Of a stretch of DNA of 64,000 nt, positions 36,630 to 44,883 are shown piece by piece. Position 1 is the stretch's first letter; each line of letters opens with the position of its first letter. Source of the stretch: Pelagibius sp965227505 (GTDB lineage Bacteria > Pseudomonadota > Alphaproteobacteria > Kiloniellales > Kiloniellaceae); assembly GCF_965227505.1 (NCBI RefSeq), contig NZ_OZ245757.1, positions 2,604,001 to 2,668,000 of the forward strand, in the 5' to 3' direction. The notes beneath the pieces were generated by a model that saw only the letters and a list, made by a program, of their open reading frames with translations, was not told where the DNA came from and searched no databases. The translations under genes and the position numbers were made by a program.

Positions 36630-36788
36630 ATGAGAGCTTTGTTGACCACCGTCGCGGTCGTCAGACTGCTGAGCGGGCCGGCCCTGGCCGAGAACAAGAT
36701 CGTCGTCGCGTTGGGCTACGAAGGGGCCGTGCGCGTCGAAGACTCCCCGGACTATGCCGACTGGGACCGCGCCACCATGGTCCGCTGA
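36630..36788 (+). CDS. Small secreted protein of 52 residues
   Basis: A short frame with a very strong ribosome binding site (AGGAGGA, 8 bp before ATG). It encodes a signal peptide (MRALLTTVAVVRLLSGPALA, cleavage before Glu21-Asn22) and a 32-residue mature peptide with the acidic core EDSPDYADWDRATMVR. An Arg at position 12 interrupts the hydrophobic core, which is unusual and could reduce export. Unknown function. It lies 106 bp before the GST gene on the same strand. Confidence 0.6.
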   Translation: MRALLTTVAVVRLLSGPALAENKIVVALGYEGAVRVEDSPDYADWDRATMVR

Positions 36789-36894
36789 CAACCGGCGAGG
36801 CGCGCGGCCAAATCCGGCCTTGGCAAGACGCCTTGCCTTCGCCACGATCCGCCCGGTGTCCTTTACCGATAGCGGCTAGCGGCAGGCGAAGACG

Positions 36895-37596
36895 ATGGCA
36901 TTGGAACTCTACGAAAGACTCTGCGCGGACGACCGGCGTCCCAGCCCCTATTGCTGGCGCGCGCGCCTGGCGTTGGCGCACAAGGGCCTGAAGCCGGACT
37001 ACCGCACGGTCAAGTTCAGCGAAGCGGACCGTGTCGCCTTCAGCGGTCAGTCAAAGGTGCCGGTGCTGGTCGACGGCGCGGCGGTGATCAGCGATTCCTG
37101 GAACATCGCCTGCTACCTGGAAGACCACTATCCCGACGCCCCCTCGCTGTTCGACGGCTCGGGCGGACGCGCCATGGCCCGCTTCGTCAATCTCTGGGTC
37201 GACCATGGGCTGCAGAAGGCGCTCAGCCCAATTCTTGCACCCTACATGCTGGCGGCGGCGCATACAGACGACCGCGCCTACTATCGCCAGACACGCGAGG
37301 CGCGCTACGGGGAAAGCCTGGAAACACTGGCGACCAAGCGCGCCATCTATCTGGAGGCGTTCGATCCCGCTCTCGAACCGCTGCGTCAGCGGCTGAAGGA
37401 GTCGCCGTTCTTCTGTGGCGAGCGCCCGGCCTACGGCGACTACCTGGTCTTTGCCGAGTTCCAATGGGCACGGTCGGTCTGCGACGAAGACATCCTCGCG
37501 CCGCAGGAGACCGTGCTTCGCGCCTGGCGCAGTTGCATGTTGGATCTCTTCGACGGCCTCGCCCGGTCGGTCACCGCTTACGACACGGCGGCCTGA
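36895..37596 (+). CDS. Glutathione S-transferase family protein
   Basis: A 233-residue GST. The thioredoxin-like N-terminal domain begins LYERLCADDRRPSPYCWRAR, with SPYCWRARLALAHKGL resembling LigE-type beta-etherases; QSKVPVLVDG (cis-Pro loop) and DSWNIACYLE follow. The helical C-terminal domain spans about 90-225. LigE-like members cleave aryl ethers in lignin-derived compounds, but many relatives have no known substrate. Single gene; a palindromic repeat lies just after its stop codon. Confidence 0.87.
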   Translation: MALELYERLCADDRRPSPYCWRARLALAHKGLKPDYRTVKFSEADRVAFSGQSKVPVLVDGAAVISDSWNIACYLEDHYPDAPSLFDGSGGRAMARFVNLWVDHGLQKALSPILAPYMLAAAHTDDRAYYRQTREARYGESLETLATKRAIYLEAFDPALEPLRQRLKESPFFCGERPAYGDYLVFAEFQWARSVCDEDILAPQETVLRAWRSCMLDLFDGLARSVTAYDTAA

Positions 37597-37613
37597 CCGA
37601 GGCGCTGCCCGGT

Positions 37614-37706
37614 CATCCTTCGAGGCTCCGCTGCGCTCCGCGCCTCCGGATGAGGCCCGTTCAAAACCCTCATGCTGAGGAGGCGTACAGCGCCGTCTCG
37701 AAGCAT
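37614..37706. repeat. Palindromic intergenic repeat, copy 2
   Basis: About 93 bp, beginning catccttcgaggct and ending gtctcgaagcat, with the same internal inverted pair as the copy at 23409-23514. The central part differs. It lies between the convergent GST and hypothetical genes, as copy 1 does between convergent genes. Confidence 0.85.
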
Positions 37707-37738
37707 GGATCAACCGGTACAGTGTTGAGGTGTGAACT

Positions 37739-38101
37739 TCAGACCGCCGGCTCCTGGGCGACCTGGACGGGCGATGCGCGCCAGCCTTCGCCGGACGACA
37801 CCATGCAGGTCGGACCGCCGGGCACGGTTACCAGAATCGTCCAGCTGCCGCTCGGGCTGGCCAGAACCTCAAGCAGCGAACCGGTGGAGGTCACGCCCAT
37901 GTTGACCGGCGCCTCCTTATAGTTCTTGGAGAGGCTCTTCAGAAGCGCCTCGCGCGGCGCGCACTGCGGGCCCTGCGCTTCGGCGGGATCGGATGCCGCG
38001 GTCAGGGCGGCGAGTGCGAGAGGGGCTGACAGCGTGAGCGCGAAGACCGACGCGCCCAGGCGATTCATCAGTCCCCCCGGATGTGCGTTCTTCTTGCGCA
38101 T
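37739..38101 (-). CDS. Hypothetical exported protein
   Basis: A 120-residue protein with an N-terminal signal segment (LGASVFALTLSAPLALAALTAA, cleavage probably near DPAEAQG). The mature domain has two cysteines (QCAPREALLKSLSKNY and GGPTCMVSSGEGW) and LLEVLASPSGSWTILVTVPG. ATG at 38101 follows GGAGA; an open extension upstream is unlikely. Similar small periplasmic proteins occur in alphaproteobacteria; function unknown. Confidence 0.72.
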   Translation of the reverse strand: MRKKNAHPGGLMNRLGASVFALTLSAPLALAALTAASDPAEAQGPQCAPREALLKSLSKNYKEAPVNMGVTSTGSLLEVLASPSGSWTILVTVPGGPTCMVSSGEGWRASPVQVAQEPAV

Positions 38102-38563
38102 GATACTGTCTCCTTCCTCGTTTTCGGCGGTGCCTGCATGTCGTCCGCGATTGCTTCGTTCGGATCTCACAGGGACAACGCCGAGTCGGCGGGTATATTC
38201 CCAACCGGGAACCCATCATGCCGTCACCGTTGCTGAGATGCGGTGGGTTTTGCCACAAGGCCCCGCCTCTTCCGGCGTGGCGGACGAACCCATCAGAGAC
38301 GGGGTCTACGTCTTTGGGATGCGGCCAAACCCTTCTGTGCCGGCCCTGCCTGCGACCGGCGCGAGGCCTGCTTCATCGTTCGAAACAGAACGCTCGCTAT
38401 AGGTTCCCGGCGTCTGCCGAACCTGGGAAGCCTTTTCGCTTCCAAGAAAGATATGGGGGTTCGCGCCTGTTCGGGCAAGGCGCGGTGCAATCAGGCGTCT
38501 TGTCCTAGGTATACTGTCTGCACTGATTCGCGCGCCCGCGGTGCCGTCCGGCTGCGGACGCAG
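38102..38563. other. Intergenic region without recognised genes
   Basis: About 460 bp. It contains a short hairpin (ttccc-aacc-ggga type near 38202), upstream of the exported-protein gene. No protein-like frame, RNA gene or clear terminator was seen. Confidence 0.55.
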
Positions 38564-39925
38564 CTACTCCGCCGCCTGCGAGCCGCGTGCGGAAAAGTGC
38601 CGTTCCATGTCGCGGCGGCAGGCGACGCTGGGGTCGTCGGCATCGACGACCACATCGTCCCAGCAGAGGGCCGCGCCCTCGGCCACCGGGCGGGCCAGCG
38701 TGATGCCCTGCGCAAGGCCGAGGGGCAGGCACCCCCTGGCGAGACTGTCCGCCGCCGGCATCAGCTTGCCCCAGACCGTGTAACCGCCCTCGCCGTCCAA
38801 CGTCTCTCCCGCCTTCAGGTCGCGCTTGGCAGTGGCGACCACATCGCCGTTCCAGCCGCGCGGCGCGCCTGTCGGCTGGCCCAGCAAGCCGGCATAGGCA
38901 ACCGAGATACCGAGCTCCAGACCGATCAGGTGATAGGGCTTGTACATTGCCGCGTAGCGCCCCTCCGGATCGCTCGCCAGGCCGTACTCGCTGAAGCAAT
39001 GCTTCACGTAATCGCTCGGCGCTTCGAAGACGATATAGACACCCCAGCGCAGGTCGCGGTCGATTTCGCTGCCGTCGCGCGCCAGGGAGGAGACGACCTC
39101 CACCTGGCCTTTGTGGCTGAGACAGCCGCCCTCGGCCGCCGGGCGGAGCACCCGGGCCAGATCCTCGGCGCCGACCGGCGGAAAGGCCAAACCATCCGGA
39201 GCGGGCGTGAGGCCGGTAGCGTTGGCCACCGAGGCCATTTCGATGGCGGACTTGGTGCCGTCCATGAAGGAGTTGAACATCTGCGGGTTCATGCCGCCGC
39301 GCGCCGCGTCTTCCGGGGAGATGCCGTAGCGTTCCCAGACGTCGTCGGGGGTGAGGCTATGGTAGGACGGCAGGTACTTGGTCCCCTTGCCGGCGGCGAT
39401 TACAGGCAGCCCGCAGGTGCGCGCCCAGTCCACCATCTCGCAGATCAAGGCCGGCTGGTCGCCATAGGCGAGGCTGTAGACCACCCCCGCCCGCTCCGCT
39501 TCCGCGGCCAGCAGCGGCCCGGCCAGGGCATCGGCCTCAACGTTCACCATGACGATGTGTTTGCCGTGGGCAAAGGCCAGGCGCGCATGGCGAATGCCGG
39601 CGGCGGGATGGCCTGTGGCATCGATGACCACCTCGATCGCATCCGCCCCGAACAGGGCCTCGACGTCGTCGGTGATCCAGGTCGTGCCCTGAGCCAGGGC
39701 CGCGTCGATATCCCCAGCGCCGGCCCGCTCCTCCGGCCAGCCGATGCGCTGCAAGGACGCGCGCGCCCGCTCCGGCGACAGATCGGCGATGGCCGCGACA
39801 TGGAACCCGGGCGTGCGCCCAGCCTGGGAGAGGAACATGGCACCGAACTTGCCGGCGCCGATCAGGCCGATCCGCAGAGGCTGATCCGCCGCGGCGCGGC
39901 GGGCAAGCAGGCTGTGCAGGTTCAT
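38564..39925 (-). CDS. SAF-domain NAD(P)-dependent oxidoreductase
   Basis: A 453-residue protein. N-terminal Rossmann motif IGLIGAGKFGAMFL (about 19-32) and DATGHPAAG, as in homoserine-dehydrogenase-like and MocA-like proteins. The middle part carries GKGTKYLPSYHSLTPDDVWE. The C-terminal SAF-like domain (about 370-440) includes KAGETLDGEGGYTVWGKLMP. Such proteins are often annotated as SAF-domain or FlgA-like. The reaction is unknown. It lies 47 bp after the EctD-like dioxygenase gene on the same strand, so the pair may act in one pathway. Confidence 0.8.
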   Translation of the reverse strand: MNLHSLLARRAAADQPLRIGLIGAGKFGAMFLSQAGRTPGFHVAAIADLSPERARASLQRIGWPEERAGAGDIDAALAQGTTWITDDVEALFGADAIEVVIDATGHPAAGIRHARLAFAHGKHIVMVNVEADALAGPLLAAEAERAGVVYSLAYGDQPALICEMVDWARTCGLPVIAAGKGTKYLPSYHSLTPDDVWERYGISPEDAARGGMNPQMFNSFMDGTKSAIEMASVANATGLTPAPDGLAFPPVGAEDLARVLRPAAEGGCLSHKGQVEVVSSLARDGSEIDRDLRWGVYIVFEAPSDYVKHCFSEYGLASDPEGRYAAMYKPYHLIGLELGISVAYAGLLGQPTGAPRGWNGDVVATAKRDLKAGETLDGEGGYTVWGKLMPAADSLARGCLPLGLAQGITLARPVAEGAALCWDDVVVDADDPSVACRRDMERHFSARGSQAAE

Positions 39926-39972
39926 TGGGTCTTTCCTCCGGATTGCGCGCTGCCGGGTTCGTGGCTGTCGGC

Positions 39973-40767
39973 TTACTCAGCAGCAGCGCCGGCCGCCAGT
40001 TCGGACAGGCAGTCGTCGGCCAGCGGCACGATGGGGGCGAAGTCGCGGTGCGCCACACACTCCGGCCGCTTGAATTGGCGGATGTGATTGTCGACGTGGC
40101 AGAGCGAGAGATAGACGATGGTGCGCCGCCAGGGGCTGATGTTGGGCGGGCTGGCGTGCACCAGGTTGCAGTGGAACATCAGCACCGAGCCCGCGGGCCC
40201 GGTGGGCGCGACGATGCCGCCCTCCTCGGCCAGCCGCGTTACCGTCGCCCGGTCCAGGGTCCAGAGCGGATAGGAGGTGGTTTCCAGGTCGTGCCCGGCC
40301 TCGAAGACGCCCTGCCTGTGGCTGCGCGGGATGAACATCAGTGGGCCGTTCACCGCCGTCACCTCATCGAGAAAGAGGGCGATGTTCATCGCCCGCGCCT
40401 CAGGCATCGCATCGTCGCGCGCCCAGGTGCCATAGTCCTGATGCCACTGCCAGACCTCGCCGTCGAAGGCGGCCTTGGCGTTCACCTTGTACTGGTGCAG
40501 ATAGACCGGACCGTCCAGCAACTGCATGACCGGCTCCACGAGGCGCGGGTGCAGGCCCAGGCGGCGGAAGGGCTCGCTGTAGGTCTGGGCAGCGAAGGCG
40601 GTGCGCGCAGCGCCGGAGCTTTCGCGCCAGACCTCCTCGCGCTCCAACGTGAAAACCCGCCCCGCTTCCCCGCGCAGCAGTGCGGTCTCCGCCTCGGAAA
40701 ACACCTTGGGCAGAAAAACATAGCCGTCGCGGTCGAAGTCCGCGCGCTGGGCGTCGGTCAGCTGCAT
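39973..40767 (-). CDS. Phytanoyl-CoA dioxygenase (PhyH) family, EctD-like
   Basis: A 264-residue Fe(II)/2-oxoglutarate dioxygenase. Iron ligands are His109 and Asp111 (WHQDYGTWARDDAMP) and His204 (FHCNLVHASPPNISP), and Arg215 for 2-oxoglutarate is 11 residues later, as in ectoine hydroxylase EctD. The WHxD and FHCN regions resemble EctD, but the Ser of the EctD WHSD motif is Gln, and no ectABC genes are nearby. The substrate is therefore uncertain. Upstream 205 bp are non-coding; the next gene downstream is the SAF oxidoreductase. Confidence 0.85.
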   Translation of the reverse strand: MQLTDAQRADFDRDGYVFLPKVFSEAETALLRGEAGRVFTLEREEVWRESSGAARTAFAAQTYSEPFRRLGLHPRLVEPVMQLLDGPVYLHQYKVNAKAAFDGEVWQWHQDYGTWARDDAMPEARAMNIALFLDEVTAVNGPLMFIPRSHRQGVFEAGHDLETTSYPLWTLDRATVTRLAEEGGIVAPTGPAGSVLMFHCNLVHASPPNISPWRRTIVYLSLCHVDNHIRQFKRPECVAHRDFAPIVPLADDCLSELAAGAAAE

Positions 40768-40972
40768 GCGTCATCTCCCTGGGCTGGGCGCCTTCCAGCG
40801 GGCGCGTCTTGATTTCCGTTTGCCCCAGTATCCCTCAAAGCGCCGCCGCTGGCAAAGCAACACGCGAGCCAGGACTTCGAAGGTCTTTGTTCGAGAAAGC
40901 TTGGCCCATCGGGGCCGGCCCGCTATCAAGGCAACCAAAGCGAACCGATAGACGAAAAGGAGTCGTCAGGTC

Positions 40973-41179
40973 ATGGACGAGGAAACCTTCAACATGGAAC
41001 TGCGCAAGTTCCTGAAGAAAGTCGGCGTCACCTCCCAGCGCGAGATCGAAGGGGCCGTGCGCAGCGCCATCGACAGCGGCAAGCTCGGCGGCTCCGAAAC
41101 TCTGAAGGCCAAGATTGTGCTCTCCATCGAGGGCCTGGACCTGAGCCACGAAATCACCGGCGACATCTCGCTGGGCTGA
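40973..41179 (+). CDS. DUF6494-like small protein
   Basis: A 68-residue soluble protein, MDEETFNMELRKFLKKVGV..., mostly helical with a C-terminal strand. It resembles the short DUF6494 proteins of alphaproteobacteria; I recall the family from memory, so the family name is tentative. AAGGAG precedes the ATG by 11 bases. A strong terminator follows. Function unknown. Confidence 0.75.
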   Translation: MDEETFNMELRKFLKKVGVTSQREIEGAVRSAIDSGKLGGSETLKAKIVLSIEGLDLSHEITGDISLG

Positions 41180-41201
41180 CGGGCAGGCTGCTCATTTCCT
41201 C

Positions 41202-41230
41202 AAAGGGCCGCCGCGAGGCGGCTCTTTGTT
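41202..41230. terminator. Rho-independent terminator (bidirectional)
   Basis: Eleven-base-pair stem AAAGGGCCGCC / GGCGGCTCTTT (one G-T pair) with loop GCGA, followed by TTTGTT on the plus strand and preceded by A-rich sequence for the minus strand. It lies between the convergent small gene and tctA. Confidence 0.88.
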
Positions 41231-41240
41231 CCGGTGGCCG

Positions 41241-42725
41241 TCAGCCTGCGGTCGACGGGCGGAGGCGGCGGACCAGGAGGAACATGCAGCCGCCGGCAAT
41301 CAAGAGGATGCTGGCAAGGCTGAAGGGGTCGGTCACGAACACCGTCATGTCGCCGCGCGAGAACAGCAACGTGCGGCGCAGGTACTCTTCGAAGGCGGGG
41401 CCAAGAATGTAGCCCAGCACGATGGGTGTCGGCTGCAGGCCGAGCCGCACCAGCAGCCACCCGAAGATGCCGAACACCAGCATCGTCCAGACATCGAACA
41501 TCGATCCGTGCACCGAATGTACGCCGATGATGCTGAGCACGATGATCAGGGGCACGAGTTTTCGGAAAGGCACACGCAGCAGCGAGGCCCAGACGGCGGC
41601 CAGCGGCAGGTTGAGGATCATCAGGATCACGTTGCCGATCACAAAGCTCGCGATCAGCGCGTTGAAGAGATCCGGGTTGTTGGGAATGAAGCCGGGGCCC
41701 GGCGCCATGCCGTGAATCATCAGCGCCCCGGCAAGCACCGCGATCACCGGGTTGCCCGGCAGACCGAGGGTGAGCAGGGGGATCAGCGCTGACTGCGCGG
41801 AGGCGTTGTTGGCGGCCTCGGGGGCGGAGACGCCGGCAATCGCCCCCTCGCCCAGCCGGCGGTCGGGCGTCTTGAAGGCGCGCTCCAGCCCGCGGGCCGC
41901 CAGCGCCGCCATCACCGTGCTGACGCCGGGAACGGCGCCGAGGACCGCGCCGATCGTGGTGCCGCGCAGCGTGGGCCAGACACCGGCGCGCAGGTCCCGG
42001 CGGGTCGGCCAGGGCCAGCCGATGGGCGGGATGCGGTCCGGCCTGCTGCCGGTTTCCAGGGCGCGGATCAGCTCCGAAATGCCGAAGAGGCCCATCACCA
42101 GGGGGACGAAGCCGATGCCGTCGCGCAGTTCGGTCAGCCCGAGGGTGAAGCGGGGCATGCCGCCGCCGGAATCGGTCCCGATCAGGCCGAGACAGGCGCC
42201 CGCCAGAATCAGGATGACCGCCGGCAGCGGCCTGCCGGGCGCGATCACCGCCGCAGCGAAGAGGCCGAGTGCGATCAGCCCGGCAAGACCGGCTGGGGAG
42301 ATCAGCAGCGACCACTGCGCCACCGGACCGGCCGCGACGGCAATGAAGACCGCCGTCGCCAGCCCAGCGAAGAGGGACGACAGCGCGGCAATGGCGATCG
42401 CCGGCCCCGCGCGGCCGGAGAGCGCAAGGCGGTGACCGTCCAGCGCGGTCACGATCCCGGACGTCTCGCCGGGCAGATTGAGCAGGATCGCGGTCGTCGA
42501 ACTGCCGTACTGGGCGCCGTAATAGATGGCCGCCAGCATGATCAGCGCGCCGGCGGGATCGAGCACGAAGGTCACCGGCAGCAGCAGCGCCAGGGTCGCC
42601 GCCGGCCCGATGCCCGGCAGCACGCCCACGACCGTGCCGATCAAGGCACCGGTGAAACAGAGAAGGACGTTCTCCAGAGTCAGAACGGCAATGAACTGGC
42701 CGAACCAGGCCGAAAGGTCGCCCAT
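41241..42725 (-). CDS. tctA: Tripartite tricarboxylate transporter, large permease TctA
   Basis: A 494-residue membrane protein with about twelve helices. Signatures include GTVVGVLPGIGPAATLALLLP near residue 35 and YYGAQYGSSTTAILLNLPGE, both diagnostic for TctA. The ATG at 42725 was chosen because it is adjacent to the tctB stop (one base apart). With tctB and the divergent tctC it forms a solute-binding-protein-dependent secondary transporter for carboxylates. Confidence 0.94.
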   Translation of the reverse strand: MGDLSAWFGQFIAVLTLENVLLCFTGALIGTVVGVLPGIGPAATLALLLPVTFVLDPAGALIMLAAIYYGAQYGSSTTAILLNLPGETSGIVTALDGHRLALSGRAGPAIAIAALSSLFAGLATAVFIAVAAGPVAQWSLLISPAGLAGLIALGLFAAAVIAPGRPLPAVILILAGACLGLIGTDSGGGMPRFTLGLTELRDGIGFVPLVMGLFGISELIRALETGSRPDRIPPIGWPWPTRRDLRAGVWPTLRGTTIGAVLGAVPGVSTVMAALAARGLERAFKTPDRRLGEGAIAGVSAPEAANNASAQSALIPLLTLGLPGNPVIAVLAGALMIHGMAPGPGFIPNNPDLFNALIASFVIGNVILMILNLPLAAVWASLLRVPFRKLVPLIIVLSIIGVHSVHGSMFDVWTMLVFGIFGWLLVRLGLQPTPIVLGYILGPAFEEYLRRTLLFSRGDMTVFVTDPFSLASILLIAGGCMFLLVRRLRPSTAG

Positions 42726-42726
42726 C

Positions 42727-43245
42727 TCAGAACGGCCCCCAGGGCCACACACGGGTCGTCGGCGGCAGCAGCGTCATGCCGATCCCGGCGGCGACCATGG
42801 CGGCCAACATCGCTGTTAGGGCGAGGTCACGCAGGCTGCGGTCGCCCGCACCCCAGCCGGCCACGGCCGCGGTGACGGCACAGGCTGCGACGAGACCGGC
42901 AAAGGGCATCAGCAGCGGGAACAGCGCCACCGCCGTCAGCAGCGCCAGGCCCGGTCCCGACCGCCCGCGGAGGCGGGAACCGCTCCCGGTACCGGCCGCG
43001 CTGCCGGCCTCGCTGCTCCCTGTCTTGGCCCGGCGCGGCATAACCCGGATCTCGGCCAGGGACACCAGCAGCCAGAGCGCCGACAAGGCGACGACACCCA
43101 TCGACAGCCACCGGGCGAACAGGCCGGGCCCGATCCGGCCGTCGACCCAGGCCGGCTGGGTATGGGCGAGGATCATGAGCGCGCCGCCGAGCGCCGCGAT
43201 GGCGGCCGGCGCAGCCACGGCAGCGGCGACAGCCCCTGGTGTCAT
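42727..43245 (-). CDS. tctB: Tripartite tricarboxylate transporter, small permease TctB
   Basis: A 172-residue four-helix protein, with helices near 10-30, 50-70, 95-115 and 125-160. It has the usual position just before tctA. TctB sequences are poorly conserved, so the call rests mainly on context. ATG at 43245 chosen; a TTG at 43266 is possible. Neither has a clear ribosome binding site. Confidence 0.83.
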   Translation of the reverse strand: MTPGAVAAAVAAPAAIAALGGALMILAHTQPAWVDGRIGPGLFARWLSMGVVALSALWLLVSLAEIRVMPRRAKTGSSEAGSAAGTGSGSRLRGRSGPGLALLTAVALFPLLMPFAGLVAACAVTAAVAGWGAGDRSLRDLALTAMLAAMVAAGIGMTLLPPTTRVWPWGPF

Positions 43246-43301
43246 AGCGGAAGCAGGAGGACGCAAGGTGTTGAGGACCCCAGGTTTGCGCGGGAGCTAT
43301 A

Positions 43302-43330
43302 TTGACATTGATTCGCATTCTCAATAAATG
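43302..43330 (+). promoter_or_regulatory. Probable tctC promoter overlapped by a Fur-box-like site
   Basis: A perfect -35 TTGACA is at 43302-43307, with an AT-rich -10 region (TAAATG) 17 bp later. Overlapping it at 43304-43322 is a 19-bp site matching the GATAATGATAATCATTATC Fur consensus at 13 of 19 positions. It lies in the shared intergenic region of tctC and tctBA. Confidence 0.5.
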
Positions 43331-43408
43331 ACGGCACAGTCAACGGTCAATCGCCCATTTCGTCACGAAAGACAGAATCGACCTCAAGAAGAGAAAGGGA
43401 AGCTTCCA

Positions 43409-44395
43409 ATGATCAACAGACGTGCCTTCGTCGGCGCCGCCCTTGCGACGCCCTTCCTTTCGCTGGCCGCCCGGTCCGCGCAGGCCGCCGACTGGCCCAA
43501 GGCCGGTCCGATCCGTCTCGTGGTCGCTTCCGGCGCCGGCGGCAATGCCGATGTGGTGGCGCGGATCGTCGCGGCCGAACTGGAGCCGCGGCTGGATCAG
43601 CGCATCCTGGTCGAGAACCTGTCGAAGGCCTCGGGCATGCAGGCGACGGAGGCCGTCAGCAAGGCCGAACCCGACGGCTACACGCTGCTGGTGGGCACCT
43701 CCTCGCAGCTGGTCCACAACATCGCGCTGTTCGAACCGCTTCCGGTCGACATCAAGCAGACCCTGCGCGGCGTCGCCATGATGAACGAAGTGCCGATGAT
43801 CATGTGCGTCAACAAGGACGACCCGGCACAGTCCCTGACCGAGATGATCGAGCGTATCAAGGCCGCCCCGGACAGCTTCCAGTACGGTTCGGGCCCGGCG
43901 GGCACCACCACCCACATCACCGGCGCGCTGTTCCTCTCGCGGATCGGCGCCGACATCGTCCACGTCCCCTATCCGAAAAGCGGCGAGGCGATGCGCGACC
44001 TCATCGCCGGCCGCCTCAGCTTCGTCTTCAATCCCTCGCTGACCGCAGTGGTGCAGGTGCGCGACGACGCGGTGCGCCCGCTGGGGGTCTCGGCGGCGGC
44101 GCGCCTGGATGCGGTGCCCGACATTCCGACAATCTCGGAGGCCGGACTTCCCGATTTCGTCTCCCAGACCTGGAACACCATCTCGGCGCCCTCGGGCACG
44201 CCGGACGAAATCGTCCAGCAGCTCAACGGCATGGTCAACGAGGTCGTACAGTCCGAGGCTATCCGCAGCCGGCTGGAGGATCTCGGCTCCATCGTCCCGG
44301 CGGCGATGACGCCCGGCGAGGTGGATGCCTACTACACCCGCCAGCGGGACATCTGGATCCCGGTGGTGCGCGACACCGGGGCGCGGCGCAGCTGA
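43409..44395 (+). CDS. tctC: Tripartite tricarboxylate transporter substrate-binding protein
   Basis: A 328-residue periplasmic binding protein of the Bug/TctC family. The signal peptide has a twin-arginine motif (INRRAFVGAALA) and a cleavage site after ARSAQA, so Tat export is possible. The mature protein begins DWPKAGPIRLVVASGAGGNADV, a TctC hallmark, and has the expected length. It is divergent from tctBA. Substrate unknown; a Fur-like site hints at iron-chelate or citrate uptake (inference). Confidence 0.92.
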   Translation: MINRRAFVGAALATPFLSLAARSAQAADWPKAGPIRLVVASGAGGNADVVARIVAAELEPRLDQRILVENLSKASGMQATEAVSKAEPDGYTLLVGTSSQLVHNIALFEPLPVDIKQTLRGVAMMNEVPMIMCVNKDDPAQSLTEMIERIKAAPDSFQYGSGPAGTTTHITGALFLSRIGADIVHVPYPKSGEAMRDLIAGRLSFVFNPSLTAVVQVRDDAVRPLGVSAAARLDAVPDIPTISEAGLPDFVSQTWNTISAPSGTPDEIVQQLNGMVNEVVQSEAIRSRLEDLGSIVPAAMTPGEVDAYYTRQRDIWIPVVRDTGARRS

Positions 44396-44409
44396 AGCCA
44401 AACCGACGC

Positions 44410-44883
44410 TCACCAGAGTGCGGGTCTGGCGACCATCAGGACGAAGACGCCGATCAGGCTGACAAAGCCGACCCAGCCGAGGCGCACCCAAAGCGTGAAA
44501 GCCTGCCAGAAGCGGTCGGGCAGCGCCGCGTTCCGGTCCAGGGCGGTGGTGGCGAGACGCTGCAGGTCCAGCTGCAGCTTCACCACCACCAGCCAGGCGA
44601 TGCCTGCCGTGGCGTAAAGCAGATAGCTGAGCAGGAGCCAGGGCGCAGCGAGGTCGTGGCCGGCGAGATGGACCAGCCACAGCCCGGTTGCGAGCTGGAC
44701 ACAGCCCGCCGGCAGGGTGAACAGCCAGTCGGCCAGCACCACCTGGCGCGCCACGCGGGCAATGCCCGCCACCGCACCGCTGCGGCAGGCCATGGACATG
44801 TGAAAAGCCGTGCCCAGCCCGGTGCCGAAGAGAATAAAGGCGCTGAAGATATGGAGGCCACGCGCGACAAGATAGAGGTCCAT
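44410..44883 (-). CDS. DUF2269 family membrane protein
   Basis: A 157-residue protein with four predicted helices and the DUF2269 pattern (LHIFSAFILFGTGLGTAFHM, then WLFTLPAGCVQLATGLWLV). The start codon overlaps the stop of the SDR-membrane fusion gene by one base (TGATG), indicating coupling. The two genes occur together in other genomes, in my memory. Function unknown. Confidence 0.85.
   Translation of the reverse strand: MDLYLVARGLHIFSAFILFGTGLGTAFHMSMACRSGAVAGIARVARQVVLADWLFTLPAGCVQLATGLWLVHLAGHDLAAPWLLLSYLLYATAGIAWLVVVKLQLDLQRLATTALDRNAALPDRFWQAFTLWVRLGWVGFVSLIGVFVLMVARPALW

Noticed and set aside
38505..38525. TATACT promoter-like element on the plus strand
   Set aside because: No plus-strand gene follows; the downstream genes are on the minus strand.
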